From positions 1 to 14,513 of the forward strand of contig JAFRQC010000145.1 in NCBI GenBank assembly GCA_017428805.1: a stretch of 14,513 bases of DNA, given 5' to 3'. Shown one piece after another: positions 1 through 8,319 of this stretch (the stretch's first letter is position 1; each line of letters begins with the position of its first letter). Both the position numbers and the translations under genes were made by a program. Under the pieces are notes generated by a model. That model ran no database searches. It was not told the DNA's origin and was given only the letters and a program-made list of their open reading frames with translations. Source of the stretch: Prevotella sp. GTDB taxonomy: Bacteria > Bacteroidota > Bacteroidia > Bacteroidales > Bacteroidaceae.

Positions 1-1670
1 ATAATGATTTTTCGAGTTTTATTGTTTGCTCTGACTATATAGCAGCCAGCAGGCAGAGCCATGTTGCCATGACTGCTGACAAGTCGTCCTTGCATGTTGT
101 AGATTTGGACTTCCGTTGTTTCGTCTGAATGGATAGGAACGACCCGTGTTTCCTCCGAATCTGCATCTATCCTTCCAGATTCCAGGCTGATATTAAGATG
201 AAGATCATCTGTGCGGTCTTCGTTCTCCGTCCCTACTTGAGTCTGGTCTTCAAACGCACTTTTCAGCATGGGTGTTACTTTTTGCATGATGAGTTCACAA
301 GCCACGCCACGGCCTATGGGCTGGTTAAACATATATATATCATTCTCAATGATTTCTCCCAAAAGATTGTCAATACCCTCTTTTAGTTCTTTAACTAAGC
401 GCTCGTAAACTTCCTGGTCATGTTCATTGCCTTCCTGGAGTGCCAACCATCCATCATTGATGAAAGTGGCAAGGTGTTTATACACCATCCTAGCAAACTC
501 TTCTGAGCTATTTGGAATACGGAAGGTTATCGAGCCGATGCCAAGGCTTATGTCTTTGAGATAGGTTTTCATGATCGGTTCTATACTATTCCACAGCATA
601 CCGGAAGCAGCATAGACCGAAGATTCCATGCCATTTTCCAAGAACTGGAGTCCGAATTGGGAGAACTGCGGTTGTGACGGCAAACTGTTGATACGATGGG
701 TGTCGATCGTGAGCAGGGAACAGTCATCGCTGATTGTGGCCACACGATAATGCGACGGATAGGTGATGGTAGAACCTGTAGAAATGTCTGTCAGTGAAGC
801 ATCATGATTGTCGTTCCATATTGTGGCGGCATCAGAATAATGCATGTGACCTGTGAAAATGACATGAATACCATGCTCCATCATCAACTGCGCAATACTG
901 TCGCCGTTTTCGATGGCAGCAGTACTGACCATCGTATCTAAGCCGTCAATATGGTTTATCAGTTGCTGGTGCATCATGGCTATGACTTGGTTCCCCTTGC
1001 CTTTTGCCTCGTCAGCCTGTGCCAGCAGCCAGTCAAGCGTGGAAGATTTAATGGCGCCACCCACAACACTCACGTCTCTGTCATCTCCCTCGGCAATGTA
1101 TGTGTTCTTCTCGTATTGAGAGGCATCAATGGCAAGAAGCGTCAACCCTGGTACAGGCTCACAGACATAGGACAAGGAATTCGGGTCCCGCAAATCATCA
1201 TCTCCATAGCCGAAATCGCGATAGATAGAAGCAAATTCTTCTGCCGCTACTCCTTCTGCAGGAATTGTCTCATCACCGTCAAAGTATTTGGCAGAGGGAT
1301 TCCTGACATCATGGTTACCAGGAATGACAAAGGTCTTTATGCCAGCCTGGAGAGCCTTCCCAAGCATACGGGAAACCCGCTCGTGACCAATTTTCTCGCC
1401 GTCTTTCGTCAAGTCGCCACATATCAGGAGTACGTCAGCCTGATGGATGATGGCGCTGTCAATAACTGCTTGAAAGGCTTCAATGCTTTGTCTGAGCATT
1501 TTTCTGTCTCGGCTAATGTAATAGGTCAAGGCATCGCCTTCATGGATCACCAAACTTGAGTCCATGACATGGATGTCTGATGCCACATAGATGACCTTGC
1601 CATTGGCCGACCATGCTTGGCCTGACAACCATGACATCAAGACACAAAGCCCAAATGCTATTCCTTTCAT
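1..1670 (-). CDS. Secreted calcineurin-like metallophosphoesterase with C-terminal sorting-type tail (partial, 3' end off the left edge)
   Basis: The minus frame is open from the ATG at 1668-1670 to the window edge, 556 codons with no stop. It starts with a typical signal peptide, cleaved probably after residue 21 (..GQAWS). All metallophosphoesterase motifs are present: D-x-H (DIHV, D32/H34), GDLTKDG (85-91), GNHD (118-121), a His in MMHQQ (H234) and GHMH (274-277), so a di-metal site should be intact. This family hydrolyses phosphomonoesters or phosphodiesters; the substrate cannot be told. Residues from about 515 to the end (EVQIYNMQGRLV, then LPAGCYIVR and KTRKII) resemble the C-terminal sorting domain of type IX secretion cargo, and probably only a few residues are missing. 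It reads away from the M15-like gene and has its own promoter. The catalytic fold is secure; surface secretion via T9SS is inference from the tail. Confidence 0.9.
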   Translation of the reverse strand, partial: MKGIAFGLCVLMSWLSGQAWSANGKVIYVASDIHVMDSSLVIHEGDALTYYISRDRKMLRQSIEAFQAVIDSAIIHQADVLLICGDLTKDGEKIGHERVSRMLGKALQAGIKTFVIPGNHDVRNPSAKYFDGDETIPAEGVAAEEFASIYRDFGYGDDDLRDPNSLSYVCEPVPGLTLLAIDASQYEKNTYIAEGDDRDVSVVGGAIKSSTLDWLLAQADEAKGKGNQVIAMMHQQLINHIDGLDTMVSTAAIENGDSIAQLMMEHGIHVIFTGHMHYSDAATIWNDNHDASLTDISTGSTITYPSHYRVATISDDCSLLTIDTHRINSLPSQPQFSQFGLQFLENGMESSVYAASGMLWNSIEPIMKTYLKDISLGIGSITFRIPNSSEEFARMVYKHLATFINDGWLALQEGNEHDQEVYERLVKELKEGIDNLLGEIIENDIYMFNQPIGRGVACELIMQKVTPMLKSAFEDQTQVGTENEDRTDDLHLNISLESGRIDADSEETRVVPIHSDETTEVQIYNMQGRLVSSHGNMALPAGCYIVRANNKTRKII

Positions 1671-1716
1671 TCTTTTATGTTCTTTCCCCTTTGTAATCCG
1701 TCATGTAATTCTGCCG

Positions 1717-1747
1717 CAAAGTTAAGCAATTTTTTTCATTTGCCCAA
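1717..1747 (-). promoter_or_regulatory. Bacteroidetes-type promoter of the metallophosphoesterase gene
   Basis: On the minus strand TAACTTTG (1724-1717) matches the -7 consensus TAnnTTTG exactly. A TTG (1747-1745) lies 20 nt upstream, the usual place of the -33 element. The -7 element is 46 nt before the start codon, leaving a short leader with a purine-rich AAAGGGGAAAG stretch that may aid ribosome binding. Confidence 0.7.
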
Positions 1748-1812
1748 GCTTTTTCTAGAAAAGATGTCTTCTTTGGTTTGTTCTGATAGGGTTTAATGGG
1801 GACTCTAAGACT

Positions 1813-2349
1813 ATGTGTACCAAAAGCAGACATGCAGAGGTGTATAATATCCCCAGTCATGTGGCCATAGAGAATCTGAAAAGGGTTTGTGGGTGGTTGG
1901 AGGAATTGCGCAGGCGGTATAATCAGCGGTATGTTCTGCGCTCGGTTTCCCCTCCTAAGTTAGGAGGGGTTAGGGGTGGTCTGAACAGAGGATTGTCTGG
2001 CGCTTCTTCAGACCACCCCTCCCATACGGGCACCCCTCCTAACTCAGGAGGGGAAATAGATACCGAAGAGCCGATAATCATCAGCAGTGGGTATCGGAGT
2101 CAGGAACTGAATAAGAAGGTGGGAGGATCGCCGACGAGTAATCATCTGACGGGATGCGCCGTGGATATCAGAGTGTATGGTGTAGAGCAGGCGATGAGAT
2201 ATGCGGTGATTCTGATGGACTATGCGGATGAGACGAAGCAGGACTATGATGAGCTGCTGATTGAGAGGAATCGTAGTGGCGGCTATTGGCTGCACTTCGC
2301 AGTGAGACCAAAGGATAATCGCAGAAAGACAAAATTCTTGCAGAAGTAA
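1813..2349 (+). CDS. M15-type peptidase-like protein (D-Ala-D-Ala carboxypeptidase / endolysin-like) with in-frame repeat insertion
   Basis: The 178-residue product carries the small M15 peptidase pattern: IIISSGYRSQELNKKVGG (88-105), then the zinc ligands in SNHLTGCAVDIRV (H111 and D118, spaced H-x6-D) and WLHFAV (H161). Such proteins cut peptidoglycan stem peptides and are common in Bacteroidales prophages and as stand-alone lysozyme-like genes. Residues about 45-82 (rich in Pro, Gly and Ser) are not part of the fold; they are the translation of a 111-nt inverted-repeat element lying between the N-terminal helix (ENLKRVCGWLEELRRRYNQ) and the strand leading to the active site. The N-terminus looks about 5-10 residues short of relatives. 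The frame is open back to 1759, but I see no other ATG and no clear promoter or ribosome binding site. Catalytic residues are intact, yet the gene may be a decaying remnant. Confidence 0.75.
   Translation: MCTKSRHAEVYNIPSHVAIENLKRVCGWLEELRRRYNQRYVLRSVSPPKLGGVRGGLNRGLSGASSDHPSHTGTPPNSGGEIDTEEPIIISSGYRSQELNKKVGGSPTSNHLTGCAVDIRVYGVEQAMRYAVILMDYADETKQDYDELLIERNRSGGYWLHFAVRPKDNRRKTKFLQK
1946..2056 (+). repeat. 111-nt inverted-repeat element inserted in frame in the M15-like gene
   Basis: The left arm is 1946-1985 and the right arm 2007-2056, with a 21-nt loop at 1986-2006. Both outer ends are TTTCCCCTCCT reading inward, and both inner ends are AGGGGTGGTCTGAA (left) and its complement (right). The right arm has about 10 extra bases near its middle. 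Each arm also holds its own smaller hairpin (CCCCTCCT facing AGGAGGGG). The element is 111 nt, exactly 37 codons, and has no stop in the frame used. The structure is that of a REP/MITE-like mobile palindrome; no transposase or clear target duplication is visible. Confidence 0.85.
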
Positions 2350-2371
2350 AACAGAACAGACTTACAGAATC

Positions 2372-2410
2372 GGGGGCGATGCCAGATGTGGAAGTCCGGG
2401 CACCGCCCCC
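2372..2410. terminator. Hairpin between convergent genes, probable bidirectional terminator
   Basis: GGGGGCGATGCC (2372-2383) pairs with GGCACCGCCCCC (2399-2410) with one A-C mismatch and a 15-nt loop. It sits between the M15-like stop (2349) and the stop of the operon's last gene (2431). The T tract is short on the plus strand (TTT) and poor on the minus strand, so termination strength is uncertain. Confidence 0.55.
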
Positions 2411-2430
2411 TTTACCTAAAAAACAGGGTT

Positions 2431-4659
2431 TTAGAATTGCAGATTCAAATTGAATACTGCCTTGTACTGCTTGCCGTCTTTGGTGTAGACGAGGACGGGC
2501 TTGATAGTATATTTCTTACCAGGCTCAGATTGTCCTGGGTAGTGGCCGTAGGTGATGATGAACTCATCCTTGCCATACTCAAACCAGAGTGGATCCTTAT
2601 CACCCCATGAGCCTTGCGAACCGTCTGCCTTGACATAGAATCCGGCATTGGCGGTGTAGCTGTAGTTGATGCTGCCGTCAGGCTGGAGCAGTCCGAGGAC
2701 GATCTTGCCTTCTGCAGGCTCTGCCGTCGTATTGGCGGCAATGGGCTGCGTGGCACCGCTGAGGGCAGAGGGCTGCATCACGAAGGCCTGAGCCAGTCGT
2801 TTCAGGTCGTTGCCTGCAAGTTGAATGGTGCCGAGCACATAGTCGCCTGATGAGGCATCACAGTTCAGGTCGTAGGTGAAATCGACATCCGTAGGATCCT
2901 TCGTCTCGTCGATGGAGAAGTTGCCGTAGAGGTCGGTGCCGCTGATCTTGAAGCGGTAGGGACACTGCATGTCGGTTTCTTCCTTCTCGTCCCAAGGACA
3001 CTGGTGATAGCTCTTCGGAGCACCCTGCACTATGAGGTAGAGGTTCTGCGTGCCGGAAGGAACGGTGTATGAGGCCTCGCCATTTGCATCGGTGAGGTTC
3101 ATCTCACTGTAATCACGTGAGCCATCCTGCTTCAGAGCCACGAAGCCGTAGGCGATAGCCTGACCTTTACCTACATTATTATAGGTAGAGGTGTTGCCCA
3201 CCACACGGAAGTCGCCATCAACCATATTACCGGCATCGCCCTTTGGCAGCGGACTGCCAGCTTGCAGGGCCTCCATCTGTACCTTCACCACAGTTCCGGC
3301 TGCGGGCACGTCGAGGTTGATGATATTGAAGCCCATCGGCTGTGGGCACTGCTCGTAGCCTATCTGGTAGTAGCCGTCCTGCGCATAGAGCGAGGTCTTA
3401 TAATTGTTGTTCTGTGTTGTGAAGTGCTGGCGAGTACCGTCGAAGTCGAAGGTCACACAGCGCTGGGCATACTCGAAGAGCTGCTTCTTGTAGTCCTCGT
3501 AGTTAACACCGAAGATGCGCATATAGGCTTCAGAAGCATCCTCAGGATACTTCGATTCATTCCAGATGCGACCTAAGGTCTTGTCACCATGCAGCTGCGT
3601 CCAGTAGTACTGCAGATAGTAAGAGGCATAGCGCTGCCACTCGTGCTCGAAATGGCGATGGCACTGCTGGTACCACACGGCATTCCACGCATCGTTGAGT
3701 GCCTGCTCAGGATAGTCCTGATACGACTGCCATTGGGCACACTGCTCCCAGAATCCGCAACCGCCGTTCGAGCCCTCGTAGCCGTAGCGATAGCCCGACT
3801 TGAAATCGTTGGGAGCACCGTTGCGCACGTTGTCGCAGTAGGTCTGGTACTGGAACGAGTGGCCAATCTCGTGGCCGATAGTTGAGCCTACGGGCTGGCA
3901 GGTGCTTGGGTTCACCCAGAGGGCACCGATCACATTGTCGTAGCCGGAGCCGGTAGCGAGCCATTCGGTCTGATAGAGCAGATAGATCTCCATCTTGTAG
4001 TCGTCGAGATAGCTCTTGCCCTGACCAGTCACCACCATACCGAGTTTGTTGATGTTGGTCTTATAGAACTGTTCTGCCTTCACCAGCAGGTCATCGATAT
4101 CGACACGCAGTTCTGCAGGCACTTCGCTGCTGTTGGGGTCACTGCCGAAGCCAGCCTCCCAGAACACGAAGAAGTGCTCACTCTGCTTGTAGCGGAAGAA
4201 CGACCACTTGGAATCGCTGCGCAGCATGTCAAAGTTGAACTCTTGCGGCTTGTAGAACTTCTCGTAGCTAGGGATATCGCTCTCGCTCATCACATCGATG
4301 GTGGTGCCGCCCTGAGTCACTTTCAGCTGGGTCTTGGCAGTGCCGCTGACCACGCTAATGAGTGCCTGACGAGGTGTCTTAGAAGTGTTCTTCGTCATCT
4401 CGAAGCTCAGCTTCTCTGATGCACCACCCACACCCTTGGCGCTGACAAGCTTCAGCCACTCGCTGCCGCTCTCCACGGTGGCCGACCATACGGCACGTGA
4501 AGAGACGGTGAGCGAATAGAATGTCTCGTTGAACTCCACGTTCACCTCTGTCTCGGAGAGGGTGGGAGCAGAGAATGACTCTTGCTTGTCATCGCTGCTG
4601 CAGGCAGCCATACAAATGGCAGCCAGCAGCAAGAGAGATTGTTTTACAAGACGTATCAT
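2431..4659 (-). CDS. Surface lipoprotein: BACON domain, HExxH metallopeptidase-like (DUF6055-like) domain, C-terminal DUF4859-like domain
   Basis: The 742-residue product has a lipoprotein signal (residues 1-20, AACSSDD, Cys20), and acidic residues after the Cys fit surface export. Residues about 34-117 look like a BACON domain, an Ig-like fold often seen in Bacteroidetes surface proteins. Residues about 135-405 are an alpha-rich domain with GSTIGHEIGHSFQYQ; HEIGH at 263-267 is a zinc-protease HExxH motif, and FWEQCAQW (E305) downstream could give the third ligand, as in gluzincins. I associate this domain with DUF6055. Residues about 440-575 look like beta-sandwich, and 590-742 (GFYV..GSWGD) resemble the DUF4859 repeats of the gene upstream. 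The start overlaps that gene's stop as ATGA, suggesting translational coupling. Proteolytic activity is inference; family naming is from memory of domain patterns. Confidence 0.8.
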   Translation of the reverse strand: MIRLVKQSLLLLAAICMAACSSDDKQESFSAPTLSETEVNVEFNETFYSLTVSSRAVWSATVESGSEWLKLVSAKGVGGASEKLSFEMTKNTSKTPRQALISVVSGTAKTQLKVTQGGTTIDVMSESDIPSYEKFYKPQEFNFDMLRSDSKWSFFRYKQSEHFFVFWEAGFGSDPNSSEVPAELRVDIDDLLVKAEQFYKTNINKLGMVVTGQGKSYLDDYKMEIYLLYQTEWLATGSGYDNVIGALWVNPSTCQPVGSTIGHEIGHSFQYQTYCDNVRNGAPNDFKSGYRYGYEGSNGGCGFWEQCAQWQSYQDYPEQALNDAWNAVWYQQCHRHFEHEWQRYASYYLQYYWTQLHGDKTLGRIWNESKYPEDASEAYMRIFGVNYEDYKKQLFEYAQRCVTFDFDGTRQHFTTQNNNYKTSLYAQDGYYQIGYEQCPQPMGFNIINLDVPAAGTVVKVQMEALQAGSPLPKGDAGNMVDGDFRVVGNTSTYNNVGKGQAIAYGFVALKQDGSRDYSEMNLTDANGEASYTVPSGTQNLYLIVQGAPKSYHQCPWDEKEETDMQCPYRFKISGTDLYGNFSIDETKDPTDVDFTYDLNCDASSGDYVLGTIQLAGNDLKRLAQAFVMQPSALSGATQPIAANTTAEPAEGKIVLGLLQPDGSINYSYTANAGFYVKADGSQGSWGDKDPLWFEYGKDEFIITYGHYPGQSEPGKKYTIKPVLVYTKDGKQYKAVFNLNLQF

Positions 4660-6566
4660 GCGGCAGGTGTGATATTAAACGTGATGTTGTACGTAGCGGT
4701 CACACCGTTACACTCGATGACATACTTCACCTTCATGGAACCGCCCTCGGCAGGGAACAGCTCAGGATGGTTGGCAGCATAGAAGAAGAGTTCCGTCTCA
4801 GAGCAACCGAGGAACACATAGACCAGCTCGTTGCCAGAGCCCCATGAGGCTGCCTGACCTTCCATGTCGAGCCAGTATCCGGGAGCCTCTCCTGTATAAG
4901 CGGGGTTACCGGCATCGTCGGCAGGCTTGCCCACCTCGTCGATCCACATCTTCAGCTCTCCGCTCTTGATGGCGCTATAGATCTGATAGGTGGTCATCTT
5001 GAAGGCCTGGCGCAGATCCTCCTTCACATCGAAGTCATCAGTAGCACCCCACTCGTTGTCATAGACCTTCGTCAGGGTGATGTCCTTCTCGATGCTCTCA
5101 GGGTTGCCAGCGGGAGCCGTCTCAGGATCCTCGTAGGCTACCACATTGACGGTGATGATGTTCTGCACCAGCTTGCCGTTGGCAGTAGCGTCGAACTCTA
5201 TCGTGACAGTCGAGCCAGCAGGCATCTTCTCGGGCATCTGTCCGATACCGATGGTTTCCGTGGCAGCATCGAAGTGAGCGAACACGCTGGCGTCATCACC
5301 CCAGGCACCGAGCTTGCCGTCCTGGCCATACCAGAAGCCGGGAGCGTCGGCATTGTAGTCCTGGGCGTAGCCATCCTCCGTCGGAGTGGTCCACTTCACC
5401 TCGCTCCAGTTAGTAGCACCGAGTGCGCTCAGCGTGGCAGCGGCATCGAAGCCGGGCACGGCGGCGGTGACGTAATCGTTGTTGGGTGAGCAGGTCAGTG
5501 TCAGATTGTTGGTGGCTACGATCTCACCGGCTACATCGCCCTTGGCGGTGATGTTCACAGTGATCTCATTCATCACAATCTTGTTGTTGGCCAGGGCACC
5601 GAAGCTGACAGTAACGGTAGAACCAGCCTCCATCTGATTCGGCATCTGACCGATGAGGATGGCCTGTGACTCTGCATCGAAGTGCGAATAGACACTGGCA
5701 TCATCGCCCCATGAGCCTGAGAAGCCGAGCTTGTCGTACCAGAATCCAGGTGCATCGGCGCTATACTCCTGAGCATAGCTGCCATCGGCATTAACAGCCA
5801 CCCAAGCCACCTCGTCGAATGAAGCGACACCCAGAGCGCTCAGTGTAGCGGCTGCATCGAAGCCGGGAACGGGAACAGCGGTGTAGTTGTTGTCCTGCTC
5901 TGTCTCGAGCGTCAGGTGGTTGGTAGCCACCACCTGGGCTGTCACCTCACCACGCTCATGCGGCTTGGCGGTGATGACGATGGCCACACGCTTGTCCTGA
6001 TACTTCAGGGCCTCAATGAAAGTGATGTTCTCTCCTTCTACCAGACGGCCAGGGAACTGACCTACGTAGAAAGCACCCGTCTCTGCATTGAACTCAGCGA
6101 AGGTCATAGCCCCGTCGCCCCAGTTGATGACATCGCCCTTGGCATCCCACCAGTGCCCCCAGGGTGCACCAGTGTTACTCATCGTCATGTTATCGGCATG
6201 GGTAGAGCCTTCGATGGCGAATCCGATGATGTCAATACCGTTGTCCTCACCTGCCAATGAGCCGGTAAGCAACTGATCGGTGGTAATGCCGAAGAACTGT
6301 GCTATAGCATCACAATCAATGGGCACATCCACGCCGTCGTAGGAATTGGCGCTGATGGTGATCTCAGCGTCGTAGGTGAGAATCAGTCCTGCGTCGATCA
6401 CATTGCGCAGGGAGTCCTTGATGCGCTGCTGGCGATCCATCTCGGCAATTTCCTCATCGGTCAAGTTGTGAAGACCCCAGTAATTCTCGTTGTCTCCGCA
6501 GCTGCTGAATATACCGATAGTGGTGAAGAGCAGCAGTCCGCTAAGAATATATGATAGCTTTTTCAT
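4656..6566 (-). CDS. Surface lipoprotein with four DUF4859-like repeats, candidate surface glycan-binding protein
   Basis: The 636-residue product begins MKKLSYIL with a lipobox ending at Cys23 (FSSC), followed by GDNEN. After a short charged linker (about 35-60) there are four related modules: about 68-200, 217-341, 354-478 and 495-634. Each has an aromatic/Gly block of the type APGFWY..G..G(S/A)WGDDASV, then a GQMP-like turn. Modules 2 and 3 are the closest pair and share VPGFDAAATLSALG and FWY..WGDDASV blocks, pointing to internal duplication. The position right after susD-like is where susE/F-like or SGBP genes sit in these loci, so glycan binding at the surface through the exposed Trp/Tyr residues is likely but unproven. 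It does not look like a classic SusE/F protein. The start at 6566 directly follows a run of 7-bp repeats. Confidence 0.8.
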   Translation of the reverse strand: MKKLSYILSGLLLFTTIGIFSSCGDNENYWGLHNLTDEEIAEMDRQQRIKDSLRNVIDAGLILTYDAEITISANSYDGVDVPIDCDAIAQFFGITTDQLLTGSLAGEDNGIDIIGFAIEGSTHADNMTMSNTGAPWGHWWDAKGDVINWGDGAMTFAEFNAETGAFYVGQFPGRLVEGENITFIEALKYQDKRVAIVITAKPHERGEVTAQVVATNHLTLETEQDNNYTAVPVPGFDAAATLSALGVASFDEVAWVAVNADGSYAQEYSADAPGFWYDKLGFSGSWGDDASVYSHFDAESQAILIGQMPNQMEAGSTVTVSFGALANNKIVMNEITVNITAKGDVAGEIVATNNLTLTCSPNNDYVTAAVPGFDAAATLSALGATNWSEVKWTTPTEDGYAQDYNADAPGFWYGQDGKLGAWGDDASVFAHFDAATETIGIGQMPEKMPAGSTVTIEFDATANGKLVQNIITVNVVAYEDPETAPAGNPESIEKDITLTKVYDNEWGATDDFDVKEDLRQAFKMTTYQIYSAIKSGELKMWIDEVGKPADDAGNPAYTGEAPGYWLDMEGQAASWGSGNELVYVFLGCSETELFFYAANHPELFPAEGGSMKVKYVIECNGVTATYNITFNITPAA

Positions 6567-6571
6567 ATTTT

Positions 6572-6599
6572 ATTGAACATTGAATATTGAACATTGAAC
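6572..6599. repeat. Four tandem 7-bp repeats upstream of the DUF4859-repeat lipoprotein start
   Basis: On the plus strand the units are ATTGAAC, ATTGAAT, ATTGAAC, ATTGAAC, filling nearly the whole 34-bp gap between the susD-like stop and the next start codon. This A/T-rich heptamer type recurs before the susD-like gene with a different sequence. Confidence 0.85.
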
Positions 6600-6600
6600 A

Positions 6601-8319
6601 TTAATAGCCCGGATTTTGTTTCAGACTAATATTGGATTTCATCACCTCATCGGGGATAGAGAAGATGGTATAAGTAGTGCTGGTGGTAGCATCCTTGCAG
6701 AACCACGACTTACCATTCCATACGCTGCGTCCGTCTGTCATCTTGAAGCGGATAAGATCCTGACGACGGTGAAGCTCACAGCAGAACTCCCATCCGAGGT
6801 CGTCGAGCAGACCACCGAGTTCGATATCAGCACCGCCCTCGTAAGTGGTTATATGTGTTGACCAGTCGTTATATCCTGAGGTGGATCCTTCAGGCACCGT
6901 ATATTCATCATGTCCGTAGGCATAGACAGAACCGCCTTCGAGGTCAGCCACTGTACGGGTAGCCTTCGAGGGATTGCTGCTGAAGGCACGCTGACGGACC
7001 TGTGTCACCAGCGATGCAGCCTGATCCTTGTCGCGTCCGAGGCGAAGCAGACACTCGGCTTTCATCATCAGCACGTCGGTATAACGGAAGATGGCGACAT
7101 CGTCGGCAGTCGTACCGTCGTCAGTACCACCGATAATCTCGTACTTGTGCAGACGATAGCCCTCCTGCTGATAGGCACCGGGATTGTCGATAGAGTGAAC
7201 GTTGAGGTTGTAGGTCAGGATACCCGTACCCGTCCAGTCGTCAGCCTCAAAATAGATGGGGTTGCTGGTATCGGAATTGGGGATGTACTTGCCTCCCTGC
7301 TGAGTGGCGTGATACTGCGGACCACCTGCCCAGGTGTCAGCCAAGCGACTGTCATCCTCGTCGTAAGTGCGGATCCACTGGGGAATACCACAGCTGCCGT
7401 TATAGCCAGCAGCAGTAGAGCCGTAGGCCTCGATGCCTGACTGCGGGAAGCAATAGCTCTGCAGACCGAACTGCACGGTATGTGTGCGGTCGCCAGGCAC
7501 CACGAAGATCACCTCGGGATTGGAACTGAGATCCTCAGCGAAGTTCTCCTTATAGGTGGCAGCGAGACTATAGCGGCCAGAGTTGATGATGGTGTTCAAC
7601 TCATTGAGGCAAGCCTCATAGCCGTCGTTACCGCTGGTTTCCAGATAGACGTTCTTGTTCAGATAGAGCTTGGCAAGTGCCATAGAGCAGGCAAATTTAT
7701 TGCCATAGCCAAAGAAATCGTCATCGCCGATGCCTTCCTTGGCTGCCGTGAACTCAGTCACCAGGAAGTCATACATCTCCTGTGGGCTCACCTGCTCAGG
7801 CAGATAACCTGCAGGCACGTTCTGAGTGGTCTGGAGCGGGATGTTGCGGAACATATCAAAGAGGTGATAGTAGAACATGGCACGGAAGAAACGTGCATGA
7901 GCCAGACTCTTCTGCGTGGCAGGATTGGCGGGATCGATAGCGTCGATCACCAGATTGGCATAGCCGATGCCACGATAGGCAATCTGCCAAGGGTTGTAGA
8001 TCTGATCCACCGAGGGACTCCAGTTATGACGGTGCAGATTGATGTAAGCATCTCCCCAGCCCACACCTACACGGGCAGGAACCATATACTGATCAGTACA
8101 CTCCTCAAGGAGATGATACATGCCGAACCAATCCTCTACCAGATAGCGGTATTGCGCTACCGAGGCACCGAGCAGCAGTGAGAGGTCATTCTCGTTAGAG
8201 AGATCGATGTTGCTCTCGTTGAGGTCACTATACAGCGTCTCGTCGAGATTCGTACATGATGAAAGGCTGATGCTTCCTGCTGCAAAGGCAATCAGAACTT
8301 TATTGAATATCTTTTTCAT
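6601..8319 (-). CDS. SusD/RagB-like surface glycan-binding lipoprotein
   Basis: The 572-residue product starts MKKIFNKVLIAFAAG and has a lipobox LSSC (Cys22), then TNLDE, as usual for SusD lipoproteins. The N-terminal half contains the SusD TPR-type helical region, with blocks such as WQIAYRGIGYANLVIDAI and ARFFRAMFYYHLFDMFRNIPL. The C-terminal part (DVLMMKAECLLRLGR, then WEFCCELHRRQDLIRF) matches the SusD/RagB C-terminal domain. It forms the lid of the SusC transporter and captures the glycan. The frame is open 12 codons further, to a GTG at 8355, but that extension mostly translates 7-bp repeats and would bury the signal peptide, so I chose the ATG at 8319. It follows the susC-like gene by 37 bp. 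Confidence 0.95.
   Translation of the reverse strand: MKKIFNKVLIAFAAGSISLSSCTNLDETLYSDLNESNIDLSNENDLSLLLGASVAQYRYLVEDWFGMYHLLEECTDQYMVPARVGVGWGDAYINLHRHNWSPSVDQIYNPWQIAYRGIGYANLVIDAIDPANPATQKSLAHARFFRAMFYYHLFDMFRNIPLQTTQNVPAGYLPEQVSPQEMYDFLVTEFTAAKEGIGDDDFFGYGNKFACSMALAKLYLNKNVYLETSGNDGYEACLNELNTIINSGRYSLAATYKENFAEDLSSNPEVIFVVPGDRTHTVQFGLQSYCFPQSGIEAYGSTAAGYNGSCGIPQWIRTYDEDDSRLADTWAGGPQYHATQQGGKYIPNSDTSNPIYFEADDWTGTGILTYNLNVHSIDNPGAYQQEGYRLHKYEIIGGTDDGTTADDVAIFRYTDVLMMKAECLLRLGRDKDQAASLVTQVRQRAFSSNPSKATRTVADLEGGSVYAYGHDEYTVPEGSTSGYNDWSTHITTYEGGADIELGGLLDDLGWEFCCELHRRQDLIRFKMTDGRSVWNGKSWFCKDATTSTTYTIFSIPDEVMKSNISLKQNPGY

Noticed and set aside
951..1559. Plus-strand open frame of 202 codons near the left end
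   Set aside because: The minus strand here encodes the metallophosphoesterase with all motifs in one unbroken frame, so this is its shadow.
1..1670. Possible frameshifted pseudogene, since only fragmentary plus-strand frames are obvious in this region
   Set aside because: Codon-by-codon reading of the minus strand shows one open frame from 1670 to the edge. The gene is cut by the window, not broken.
1675..1860. Small minus-strand open frame of 61 codons upstream of the metallophosphoesterase
   Set aside because: It overlies the promoter at 1717-1747 and the start of the M15-like gene, and its peptide has no recognisable features.
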